Shown one piece after another: positions 16,350 through 26,441 of a stretch of DNA of 64,000 nucleotides. Both the position numbers and the translations under genes were made by a program. Origin of the DNA: Streptomyces avermitilis MA-4680 = NBRC 14893 (GTDB lineage: Bacteria > Actinomycetota > Actinomycetes > Streptomycetales > Streptomycetaceae); assembly GCF_000009765.2 (NCBI RefSeq), contig NC_003155.5, positions 8,060,001 through 8,124,000 of the forward strand, given 5' to 3'. The notes under the pieces were generated by a model. The model saw nothing but the letters and a program-made list of their open reading frames with translations. It was not told the DNA's origin and did not search any database. Within the stretch, counting starts at the first letter, position 1; each line of letters begins with the position of its first letter.

Positions 16350-16988
16350 CTAGAGCGCCGGCGGTGCCGGCGGCATCGGCGGTGCCCAGGCCGGCTGCGC
16401 CCCGAAGGGCGGCAGGGACGTGAACCGCGGGTCGAACGTCACGGTGGGCGTGATCCGGCGCAGCGCGTCGCGCACCAGTGTGAGCGGATGGTCCGGGAAG
16501 TGCGCGTCCCACTCCTCGTGGTCGGCGACGTGGTACGGCAGGGCGCCCTGGAGGTCGTACGCGTACGGATGGGGCCTGAAGTAGGCGGCCGGGCCGACCT
16601 GGTTCAGCACGACGGCCTCGCGCATCCCGGTCGTGGCCCCCTCCCCGGCCTGCACCTTGACGACCGTGCTGCAACCAGCCTTCGGTATCGTCCAGGAGCC
16701 GAGGAAGACCTGGCCGTGACCGTCCGGCCGGCGCACCTTGATCAGCTGCCGGACGGCCGGCACACCGGCCACGTCGCCGGTCACCGCTTCGATCAGACCG
16801 GCACCGGCCCGTGCGGCGCCCTCCGCGAGGCCGCGCCGCAGCCGGTCCGGTTCGTGGAGCGGGGCCGGCAGGTCCGGGACGAGGGGGAAGAAGTGCAGCG
16901 ACAGGACGAGTCCCCGCTCGTCGGTCCAGAGATCCGCCTCCCGCTGGGTGAAGCCCGCCGTATTGATGCCTGTGATCGGTGTGCCCAT
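16350..16988 (-). CDS. Conserved-looking protein of unknown function next to SMI1/KNR4 gene
   Basis: A 212-residue soluble protein, not recognised. It has no signal or membrane helix. The middle (LVLSLHFFPLVPDLPAPLHE, then AVRQLIKVRRPDGHGQVFLG) has a strand-rich pattern reminiscent of Mog1/PsbP-like folds. The C-terminal part has DHEEWDAHFPDHPLTLVRD and a proline-rich tail. The ATG at 16988 has only a weak GATGATGAG site. It lies downstream of the SMI1/KNR4 gene on the same strand with a 62-base gap, so the two may be co-expressed. Confidence 0.6.
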   Translation of the reverse strand: MGTPITGINTAGFTQREADLWTDERGLVLSLHFFPLVPDLPAPLHEPDRLRRGLAEGAARAGAGLIEAVTGDVAGVPAVRQLIKVRRPDGHGQVFLGSWTIPKAGCSTVVKVQAGEGATTGMREAVVLNQVGPAAYFRPHPYAYDLQGALPYHVADHEEWDAHFPDHPLTLVRDALRRITPTVTFDPRFTSLPPFGAQPAWAPPMPPAPPAL

Positions 16989-17050
16989 GGGCTCATCATC
17001 GCGTCCGGCCAACGGAGTTCGGCACGCGGGGGAGCGCTGCACGGGGCTCC

Positions 17051-18250
17051 TCACCAGTAGGCCCGGTCGTCCCAGGACTCGAAGCGGGCGAACTCGACCG
17101 GGTCGTCGTCCTCGTCCAGACCGGCCAGGCCCGGCGCGGTGAGCAGACCGCGCTGCCAGGCGACCAGGGTGTCGACCAGGCCGCTCTCCAGGCGCGGCCC
17201 CTGCGGCGCGTGGCGCGGCCAGACGATCAGGGGCCAGGTGTCCGGGTCCGGGCCCTCGGCCAGCCAGCCGAGGTAGTCGCCGTCGATGGAACAGGCGAAC
17301 GGGAGGAAACCGCCCGGCTCGGGCCAAGCGGGCAGCGGATACTGCTCCGGGTAGCTCTCCCTGTGCTTCCGATACCCGCCCGTGGTCTGCTCGATGTGCG
17401 TGCGAAAGCGCCGCTCGCCGGTCCGCAGCGGGGTGAGGAAGCGCAGCCACTCGCTCCAGCAGCCCGCGCCGTACTCGTCCATCAGCGTCACGTACTCCCG
17501 CGGCAGCCGTGTGCCCAGCTCCGCGAAGAGGGACGCCCACCGACCGCCGCCGAGATACGGCGTCGCGGGCGGCGGGCAGAGCAGCCGCAGCGCAGCGAGG
17601 CCGGCGCCGGTCTCCAGCGCGACACGGCGCTGCGTCTCGGTGAGGCGGGGCGCGGTCCGCGCGGGCGGGGTCCAAGGCGCGGCCGTCGGCAGGAACGCGG
17701 TGCGGGCGACGGATCCGGGCAGAGGGCCGATCAAGGGGCCCGGCGGCGAAGGGAGTTCCCAGGTGTCGCGGACCGTGTGCCGCAGATAGGCGCCGAGGGT
17801 GAGGTCGTACGGGTGCCAGTTCCGCAGTCCGCTGCCCGGCACGGACCCGGAGTGCCGGACGACCACGGTCCACCGGTCGGGGTCGTCGGAACTCGACGTG
17901 TCCCAGAAGAAGACGTCGCTGCCCCGGCTGCACCCCCAGGCGAGCAGCCCGCCGGGCGCGGGATGGACGGCGTACCGCTCGTCTTCCGGGAGGTCGCGCA
18001 ACTCGATGCGCGCCGCGCGGTGCTTCTCGCGCAGCCAGTCCCCGTAGTCGAACCGTCCTTCCTCGGCACAGGGACCGTGGATCCACACGTACTCACCGAA
18101 GTCCATGGGCCCGTGGCGGTCGATCAGCCGCTTGTACTCGCCCGGCAGGCGCAGCCCGAGCCACTTCTCGACCGCCGCCCAGTCGACGGCGAGGGGCACC
18201 GGCGGCCGCTCGGCGTGCGGTGCGGTGAAGTCGGCCAGGTCCTGGGTCAC
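17051..18250 (-). CDS. Tandem SMI1/KNR4 (SUKH superfamily) protein
   Basis: A 399-residue soluble protein with two SUKH-type domains. The first covers about residues 20-170 (EKWLGLRLPGEYKRLIDRHG, LLAWGCSRGSDVFFWDT). The second covers about 225-370 (LGTRLPREYVTLMDEYGAG, FLPFACSIDGDYLGWLAEG, WPLIVWPRH). Each half ends with a tryptophan-rich strand typical of the fold. SUKH proteins are common immunity proteins against polymorphic toxins, but many stand-alone ones have other roles; no toxin gene is seen here. The start is GTG at 18250 with GGAGGA upstream. Confidence 0.82.
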   Translation of the reverse strand: MTQDLADFTAPHAERPPVPLAVDWAAVEKWLGLRLPGEYKRLIDRHGPMDFGEYVWIHGPCAEEGRFDYGDWLREKHRAARIELRDLPEDERYAVHPAPGGLLAWGCSRGSDVFFWDTSSSDDPDRWTVVVRHSGSVPGSGLRNWHPYDLTLGAYLRHTVRDTWELPSPPGPLIGPLPGSVARTAFLPTAAPWTPPARTAPRLTETQRRVALETGAGLAALRLLCPPPATPYLGGGRWASLFAELGTRLPREYVTLMDEYGAGCWSEWLRFLTPLRTGERRFRTHIEQTTGGYRKHRESYPEQYPLPAWPEPGGFLPFACSIDGDYLGWLAEGPDPDTWPLIVWPRHAPQGPRLESGLVDTLVAWQRGLLTAPGLAGLDEDDDPVEFARFESWDDRAYW

Positions 18251-18354
18251 GGGTGGTCCTCCGGGGGTGAGCGGGCGGGGCGCACGACGATTGTCCCGCC
18301 GGCCCGCGTCCGGAGCGTGCGGCCGTCGTTGCCGCATCCCGCTACCAGCTCCGC

Positions 18355-18639
18355 CGCCGAATCCCGTTGAGATGCCGCCGTACGTCGGGGAGAGTCTGTG
18401 GGCATGGAGTGTCGGTGGCGATCACCGTCCGAGGGGCCGAACCGCTCGGCCGGCCCGAGGGGTACGGACGGACCACCGGCGCCGATCTTCCGGCACCGCA
18501 TGCCGGCACCGATCCCGAGCTGGTCGACGTGCCGGAAAGTCACCGGATCGAACAACTCGCTGAGGGCGTCGAACCGGATCCCCGCCTCCGCGTGCCGGTT
18601 GTCCAGCAGGCAGCCCTGATCCGCGCCGTGCTCGGGCAT
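18355..18639 (-). pseudogene. Remnant of a class I SAM-dependent methyltransferase
   Basis: The minus strand encodes the recognisable N-terminus of an actinobacterial methyltransferase: CLLDNRHAEAGIRFDALSEL, FDPVTFRHVDQLGIGAGMRC and GAGGPSVP, the last matching the SAM-binding motif I region. After residue ~70 the match leaves this frame. In the next frame a shorter match continues (VIATDTP, VRRHLN), so a frameshift lies near 18423. The remaining two thirds of the enzyme are missing before the SMI1 gene. It is therefore a truncated, frameshifted relic. The rest of the 503-base gap 18251-18753 holds no other gene that I can support. Confidence 0.6.
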
Positions 18640-18753
18640 CTGGCGATTCTGCTTGGCCAAGGGCTTGCCGGGTGCCCTCCGCGACGACATCCGCCTGCAA
18701 TGGTCAGGCCACGGCGCAGGACACGCTGGACAGCGCTCGGAGAGGGAAGGGCT

Positions 18754-19659
18754 TCAGGGGCTGAAGAGGCTGAGGTTGTCCCGGACGTAATCGGCCACCC
18801 CTGAAGGAGGCCGCCCGGTGACCTGCTCGACCCCTTCCGCCTTGCGGTCGTATCGATTCTCCGCATGAAGGCGAGCCATGGTGGAGATGTGCTGGAAGAC
18901 GTGATCGGGCAGCCCCAGCGGCCTGAGATCGTCGTCGATCCATTCCTGCAAGGGGATGTCGGCGTACCTGACCGGTCGGCCCAGAACTGTGGAGACCTCC
19001 GCCGCCATGGCGGCGATGTCCTCCGAGCGCGGGCCGGTCAGCTCATAGATCCTGCCGATGTGCGGGGCCGGGTCGGCCAGGATCTCCTCCACGACCGCGG
19101 CGACGTCGCCGGCCGCCACAGGGGAGGACTTCGCCCGGCCGAAGGGCAATCTGATGGTTCCGTACTTCGCGATCGAGGAGAAGCCGACACGGAACAGCGG
19201 GTTTTCCATGAACACGGTGGGCCTGACCTGGACAACGGGCAGGCCCGACCAGTCGAGGACCTGCTCCGCCAGCCACTGCTGCCGTTGCTGCACGGACTCG
19301 GAGGTGCTGGTGAGGTCCATCTCGGAGACAGTCAGCTGCGACATGTTCACGAACACTTCCAGGCGCCCGTACGCACGCGCGACGGCCGCCGCCGTCACGG
19401 CAGCCTCCAGATACTGCGCCGAGACACTCATGCCGAAGTACATGCGTGCGCAGCCGGCCAGGGCGTCGGCGACATCGCCTGCGCGCGTCAGGTCTCCGAT
19501 GACGACCTCGGCGCCGGTCGCGCGCAGCGCCTGTGCCCGCTCGTCGTCGCGACGCACCATGGCCCGGACGGGCAGGTCCCGTTGTCGAAGGCCTTCGACA
19601 ACGGATCGTCCGACGGCACCGACGCTGCCCGCCGCGCCCGTCACCAGAACGGGCGGCAC
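18754..19659 (-). CDS. NmrA-like NAD(P)-binding protein
   Basis: A 301-residue atypical short-chain dehydrogenase of the NmrA/HSCARG kind. It has the N-terminal nucleotide-binding motif VLVTGAAGSVGAVGRSVVEG, a Rossmann core with MVRRDDERAQALRATGAEVV, and a C-terminal substrate domain with VVQVRPTVFMENPL and IYELTGPRSEDIAAMA. Such proteins act as redox sensors or quinone/azo reductases; the substrate is unknown. The start is GTG at 19659 because the glycine motif begins four residues later and GGAG lies 6-9 bases upstream. The longer frame to 19905 runs through the argC promoter and a large hairpin. Confidence 0.85.
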   Translation of the reverse strand: MPPVLVTGAAGSVGAVGRSVVEGLRQRDLPVRAMVRRDDERAQALRATGAEVVIGDLTRAGDVADALAGCARMYFGMSVSAQYLEAAVTAAAVARAYGRLEVFVNMSQLTVSEMDLTSTSESVQQRQQWLAEQVLDWSGLPVVQVRPTVFMENPLFRVGFSSIAKYGTIRLPFGRAKSSPVAAGDVAAVVEEILADPAPHIGRIYELTGPRSEDIAAMAAEVSTVLGRPVRYADIPLQEWIDDDLRPLGLPDHVFQHISTMARLHAENRYDRKAEGVEQVTGRPPSGVADYVRDNLSLFSP

Positions 19660-19733
19660 ACCGGCTCCGGGATGTGGTTCACATGGGCAGCCTGCGGTGC
19701 GCACAGCCAGGGCGCAACCGGAACCAGACGAGC

Positions 19734-19790
19734 GCCGGCGCAGCGCCACCCCCGCGCCCGCCGCGAGCGCGGGGGTGGCGCTGCGCCGGC
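19734..19790. repeat. Perfect 23-bp inverted repeat between nmrA-like gene and argC
   Basis: Bases 19734-19756 and 19768-19790 are exact reverse complements, with an 11-base loop between them. The arms are about 85% GC. There is no T tract on either side. It lies upstream of both divergent genes, in the only gap between them, so it cannot be a normal 3' terminator. It may insulate the two promoters or form a cruciform or protein-binding site. Confidence 0.85.
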
Positions 19791-19821
19791 ACTCGGTCGT
19801 TCCGCATACCGATCCATGGGA

Positions 19822-22047
<2,226 letters not shown>

Positions 22048-22051
<4 letters not shown>

Positions 22052-22962
22052 GCCACGGACCCACGCGGAAACACACCGCCCTTCCCAAAGCCCAGATCCT
22101 CATCGAAGCGCTGCCCTGGCTGACCCGGCACAACGGCAAGACCGTCGTCGTCAAGTTCGGCGGCAACGCGATGATCGACGAGGAGCTGAAGGCGGCGTTC
22201 GCGCAGGACATCGTGTTCCTGCACCACGCCGGTCTGAAGCCCGTCGTCGTGCACGGCGGGGGCCCGCAGATCAGCGCGGCCCTGGACCGGCACGGCATCG
22301 TCAGCGAGTTCAAGGCGGGCCTCAGGGTGACCACCGAGGACGCCATGGACGTCGTACGCATGGTGCTCGCCGGGCAGGTGCAGCGCGAGCTGGTCGGGCT
22401 GCTCAACCAGCACGGACCGCTCGCCGTCGGACTCACCGGCGAGGACGCGCACACCATCACCGCCACCAAGCACCAGCCCGAGATCGACGGGGAACTCGTC
22501 GACATCGGGCGGGTGGGCGAGATCACCGAGATCGACACGGGCGCGATCGAGGCACTGCTCGCCGACGGCCGGATCCCGGTCGTCTCCTCGATCGCCCGCT
22601 CCCAGGACGACGGACATGTCTACAACGTCAATGCTGATACGGCGGCTGCGGCACTCGCTGCGGCATTGGGCGCCGAAACCCTCATGGTCCTCACGGACGT
22701 CGAGGGCCTCTACGAGGACTGGCCCGACAGCGACGAGGTGATCAGTCGCCTCACCGCCTCCGAACTGGAGAAGCTGCTGCCCGAGCTGGCCAGCGGCATG
22801 GTGCCGAAGATGGAGGGCTGTCTGCACGCCGTACGCAACGGCGTCACCACGGCCCGCGTCATCGACGGCCGGGTCCAGCACTCGATCCTGCTGGAGATCT
22901 TCACCGACGAAGGCATCGGCACGATGGTCGTGCCGGACGAGGAAGAGGGGGATGCCGTATGA
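22048..22962 (+). CDS. argB: Acetylglutamate kinase
   Basis: Phosphorylates N-acetylglutamate, the usual feedback-inhibited step of the pathway. The protein has 304 residues of the amino-acid-kinase fold, with VVKFGGNAM at the phosphate loop, [15 protein letters not shown] for substrate, and [18 protein letters not shown] near the nucleotide site. The N-terminal extension [18 protein letters not shown] resembles the helix used by arginine-sensitive hexameric kinases, so arginine feedback is likely. ATGA overlap with argJ at 22048-22051. Confidence 0.97.
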
Positions 22963-24170
22963 CCGGCACCGCGACCAACGCCGAGCTGACCGAGCGGTGG
23001 CAGGGCGCCCTCATGAACAACTACGGCACCCCGCGCCTGCCCCTCGTCCGCGGCGCGGGCACCAGGCTGTGGGACGCCGACGGCAAGGAGTACCTGGACT
23101 TCGTCGGCGGCATCGCGGTCAACGCCCTCGGCCACGCCCACCCCGCGATCGTCGAAGCGGTCAGCACGCAGATCGCCTCGCTCGGCCATGTCTCCAACCT
23201 CTTCGTCGCCGAGCCGCCCGTCGCGCTCGCCGAACGGCTGCTCCAGCTCTTCGGGCGCGACGGCCGGGTCTACTTCTGCAACTCCGGGGCCGAGGCCAAC
23301 GAGGCCGCCTTCAAGATCGGGCGGCTGACCGGGCGGTCCCACATGGTCGCCACCCAGGGCGGCTTCCACGGCCGCACCATGGGCGCGCTCGCCCTCACGG
23401 GCCAGCCCGGCAAGCAGGAGCCGTTCCTGCCGTTGCCCGGCGACGTCACGCACGTCCCGTACGGCGACGCGCAGGCCCTGGCCGCCGCGGTCACCGAGGA
23501 GACGGCCCTGGTCGTCATCGAACCGATCCAGGGCGAGAACGGGGTCGTGGTCCCGCCCGCCGGCTATCTGAAGGCCGCCCGGGCGATCACCGCCGCCACC
23601 GGGTCCCTCCTCGTCCTCGACGAGGTGCAGACCGGCATCGGCCGTACCGGGCACTGGTTCGAGTACCAGGCCCACGAGGGCGTCCTGCCCGACGTCGTCA
23701 CGCTCGCGAAGGGACTCGGCGGCGGGCTGCCGCTCGGCGCGACCGTCGCCTTCGGACGCGCCGCCGAGCTGCTTCAGCCGGGCCACCACGGCACCACCTT
23801 CGGCGGCAACCCGATCGCCTGCGCGGCCGGACTCGCCGTCCTCGAGACCATCCAGGCCGAGGGCCTGCTGGAGAACGTGAAGTCCGCGAGCGAGAAGCTG
23901 CGCGACGGAATCGAGTCGCTGGGCCACCCGTTGATCGCCCACGTCCGGGGCTCGGGCCTCCTCCTGGGTATCGTGCTCACCGAGCCGCTCGCGCCCCAGG
24001 CGCAGCAGGCGGCTCAGGACGCCGGTTTCCTGGTGAACGCGCCCGCCCCCGATGTCGTACGGCTGATGCCGCCGCTGAACCTCGGCGACGACGAGGTGGA
24101 CGCTTTCCTCCGGGCGCTTCCCGGCGTCCTCGACGCGGTCACCAACGGGGACGGACGAGCCAAAGAATGA
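22959..24170 (+). CDS. argD: Acetylornithine aminotransferase
   Basis: A pyridoxal-phosphate enzyme of class III that converts N-acetylglutamate semialdehyde to N-acetylornithine. The protein has 403 residues, with [35 protein letters not shown], the PLP aspartate region [18 protein letters not shown], and the Schiff-base lysine in [18 protein letters not shown] overlap with argB. ArgD enzymes sometimes also serve lysine synthesis. Confidence 0.97.
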
Positions 24171-24177
24171 GACGACG

Positions 24178-24714
24178 ATGAGTCAGGCGCAGGAGAACGA
24201 GCACGCAGGGCCTGCCGTGCCGCAGACCCGCACCGCACGCCACCGCCGGATCGTGGACATCCTCAACCGGCAACCGGTGCGTTCCCAGAGCCAGTTGGCG
24301 AAGCTCCTCGCCGACGACGGGCTGAGCGTCACCCAGGCGACGCTCTCCCGGGACCTGGACGAGCTGAACGCGGTGAAGATCCGCAACAACGACGGCGACC
24401 TCATCTACGCGGTACCGAGCGAGGGCGGCTTCCGCACCCCGCGGGTGCCGCTGGGGGAGTCGGCGAAGGAAGAGCGGATGCGGAGGCTCTCCGCGGAGCT
24501 GCTGATCTCCGCGGAGGCCTCGGCCAACCTCGTCGTTCTGCGTACTCCGCCGGGGGCCGCGCAGTTCCTCGCCTCGGCGATCGACCAGGCCGAGCTGCAC
24601 GACATCCTCGGGACGATCGCCGGGGACGACACGTTGCTGCTGATCAGCCGTGAACCGACGGGTGGGCAGGCGTTGGCCGATCACCTGTTGCGGTTGGCTC
24701 AGAACCATCATTGA
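24178..24714 (+). CDS. argR: Arginine repressor
   Basis: A 178-residue hexameric repressor that binds ARG boxes when arginine is present. The N-terminal winged helix has [20 protein letters not shown] and [18 protein letters not shown]. The C-terminal domain binds arginine and forms trimers ([20 protein letters not shown]). A ~20-residue N-terminal extension rich in polar residues precedes the fold. It is the last gene of argCJBDR, 7 bases after argD, so the repressor regulates its own operon. The likely second target is the argG promoter. Confidence 0.96.
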   Translation: MSQAQENEHAGPAVPQTRTARHRRIVDILNRQPVRSQSQLAKLLADDGLSVTQATLSRDLDELNAVKIRNNDGDLIYAVPSEGGFRTPRVPLGESAKEERMRRLSAELLISAEASANLVVLRTPPGAAQFLASAIDQAELHDILGTIAGDDTLLLISREPTGGQALADHLLRLAQNHH

Positions 24715-24724
24715 GGTGGACGAC

Positions 24725-24762
24725 GGTGGAGGCGCGACCCCGGTCGGGGTCGCGCCTCCACC
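24725..24762. terminator. Terminator of the argCJBDR operon
   Basis: A perfect 17-bp stem (24725-24741 with 24746-24762) with a GGTC loop, 11 bases after the argR stop. It has no T tract. As it is symmetrical, it may also stop transcripts from the convergent apbE gene. Confidence 0.8.
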
Positions 24763-24794
24763 GATGTACGTCGCGTTCTGGCCGCGGGCCGGAT

Positions 24795-24836
24795 GTGGCC
24801 GGTCGCGTGGTTCCCCGCGCCCCCGGAAGGGACGCT
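24795..24836. repeat. Streptomyces-type interspersed repeat (reverse orientation)
   Basis: It contains GGTCGCGTGGTTCCCCGCGC followed by CCCCGGAAGGG. The reverse complement reads CCCTTCCGGGGGCGCGGGG, then AACCACGCGACC. This matches the copy at 44419-44460 and the common GGGGCGCGGGGAACTGCGCG element seen between Streptomyces genes. It lies between the convergent ends of argR and apbE. Confidence 0.7.
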
Positions 24837-24840
24837 CCGG

Positions 24841-25641
24841 TCAGCCGAGCCGTTGAGCGAGGCCCCCGGTGCACCGCACCTCGTCGCCCGCCGTGATGAG
24901 CAGTGCCTCCACGTCCGGCAGCGACTCCAGCCAGGCCAGCGCCTCCCGCGAGCCCATCGCGAAGGCAGCCGTCGCCCAGGAGTCCGCCCAGGTCAGCCGG
25001 GGTCCCACCACGGTCACGGCGACCAGGTCGGTGACCGCGGACCGCCCGGTGCGCGGATCCACGATGTGCGCACCGCGCTCGGCGGTCCCGGAGGTGGCCA
25101 CGGCCAGCTCCGGGACCCCGGCGGCGGAGACCACGGCGGCCAGTGCTCCCGGGCGCAGCGGGTCCGACACGCCGACCCGCCACGGCCGGTGCGGCCCGGG
25201 GACGCCGTACAGCTGGACGTCACCGCCGCCGTTGACGCTCACTCCGCTCGCCCCGGCCGCCACGAGGTGCCGGGCCGCCCGCTCGACCGCCCAGCCCTTC
25301 ACGATCCCGGTCGGATCGAGACGTCCTTCGTACCTCGTACTGAACCAGCCCTCGCTGACCCGCTCCGCCTCGGCGCCCAGACCGAGCACCTCGGCGACCT
25401 CCGGATCGCACTCCTCGACGGTCAGCTCACCGCGGGCGAGCCGGGAGATCTGGCTCTGCTCGCGATAGGTGCTGAACACCTCGTCCACCCGGTGGAGCCC
25501 GGCGACCGCCTCCTCCAGCGCGGTCCCCACGGCCTGGGGGTCGCCGCCGCGCACGTCGAAGGAGACGACGGTGCCCATGACCTCCTCGGCGTGACGCAGG
25601 GCGGGCGGGCCCTGAGCCGGCCCGTCGGCCGGCTCAGCCAC
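24841..25641 (-). CDS. apbE: FAD:protein FMN transferase (ApbE family)
   Basis: A 266-residue enzyme that moves FMN from FAD to a threonine or serine of a target protein, using Mg2+. It shows EEVMGTVVSFDV at the N-terminus, FSTYREQSQISRLARGE, LDPTGIVKGWAVERAA, SVNGGGDVQLYG and the metal site TADSWATAAFAMG-like segment (here TWADSWATAAFAMG). No clear signal peptide is present, so the site of action is uncertain. The start is GTG at 25641 and overlaps the end of the FMN-binding gene by 8 bases. The two neighbouring FMN-binding proteins carry ApbE acceptor motifs and are its probable targets. Confidence 0.92.
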   Translation of the reverse strand: MAEPADGPAQGPPALRHAEEVMGTVVSFDVRGGDPQAVGTALEEAVAGLHRVDEVFSTYREQSQISRLARGELTVEECDPEVAEVLGLGAEAERVSEGWFSTRYEGRLDPTGIVKGWAVERAARHLVAAGASGVSVNGGGDVQLYGVPGPHRPWRVGVSDPLRPGALAAVVSAAGVPELAVATSGTAERGAHIVDPRTGRSAVTDLVAVTVVGPRLTWADSWATAAFAMGSREALAWLESLPDVEALLITAGDEVRCTGGLAQRLG

Positions 25642-26422
25642 CGGCCTTGTCCAGGGCCGACTGCAGGGACTGCTTGTAGCCGTCGCTGGTGTAGGTGGCG
25701 CCCGAGACGGTGTCGATGTCGGCGCTGCCGGCCGCGACCGCTTCCTGGTTGAGCCTGGGCACGGCCAGCTCGGTCTTCTGGCTGCTGGTCCCGCCGCTGG
25801 GCGCCTGCACGGCCTCGGCCTTGCTGATCTTCCCGCCGCTCACGGTGACACGCACCTGGACGGGCCCGTACTGGGTCTTGACCACACTCCCGGTGACCGT
25901 CTTGGCCTGGGTGGACGATCCGCCGCCCGTCGGGGAGGGCGACGCGGACGACGCCCCGCCGCCGGTGGCCTTGGCCTTGTCCAGCGCGGACTGCAGGGAC
26001 TGCTTGTAGCCGTCGCTGGTGTAGGTGGCGCCCGAGACGGCGTCGATGTCGGCGCTGCCGGCCGCGACCGCTTCCTGGTTGAGCCTGGGCACGGCCAGCT
26101 CGGTCTTCTGGCTGCTGGTCCCGCCGCTGGGCGCCTGCACGGCCTCGGCCTTGCTGATCTTCCCGCCGCTCATGGTCAGGCGCACCTGGACGGGCCCGTA
26201 CTGGGTCTTGACCACGTCTCCGGTGACCGTGCCGGACTGAGCGGCCGCGGCACCGCCCTGGGCCGATTCCTGGGCCGCGGCCGTCTGCTGCGGTGCCGCG
26301 CCGCCCGCCGCCGACGCGGACGCCGGATCGGACGCCGGCTTCAGCGACAGCAGCAGCACGATCCCGGACACGGTGGCGGCGGTGGCGAGCATGACACGCC
26401 GAATGGGGTGGCTCTTCTTCAT
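25634..26422 (-). CDS. Secreted or membrane-anchored protein with two FMN-binding domains
   Basis: A 262-residue protein. A basic start and one hydrophobic helix (about residues 8-26, RRVMLATAATVSGIVLLLSL) anchor or export it. An Ala/Gln/Ser linker follows, then two nearly identical FMN_bind domains about 110 residues apart. Each has KTQYGPVQVR and the ApbE flavinylation motif SGATYTSDGYKQSLQSALD, in which the threonine of SGAT-Y-T would receive FMN. Two flavins per protein would allow electron relay outside the membrane. It lies between apbE and a ferric-reductase-like gene. The near identity of the domains at DNA level points to recent duplication. Confidence 0.88.
   Translation of the reverse strand: MKKSHPIRRVMLATAATVSGIVLLLSLKPASDPASASAAGGAAPQQTAAAQESAQGGAAAAQSGTVTGDVVKTQYGPVQVRLTMSGGKISKAEAVQAPSGGTSSQKTELAVPRLNQEAVAAGSADIDAVSGATYTSDGYKQSLQSALDKAKATGGGASSASPSPTGGGSSTQAKTVTGSVVKTQYGPVQVRVTVSGGKISKAEAVQAPSGGTSSQKTELAVPRLNQEAVAAGSADIDTVSGATYTSDGYKQSLQSALDKAGG
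25645..26235. repeat. ~250-bp direct repeat encoding the two FMN-binding domains
   Basis: The sequence at about 25645-25905 is repeated at about 25975-26235 with an exact offset of 330 bases. I see only a handful of differences over more than 230 bases, for example ACGGTGTCGATG against ACGGCGTCGATG. Synonymous sites are also conserved, which points to recent duplication or gene conversion. Confidence 0.85.
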
Positions 26423-26441
26423 CGCTCCTGACTCCCGTCGC

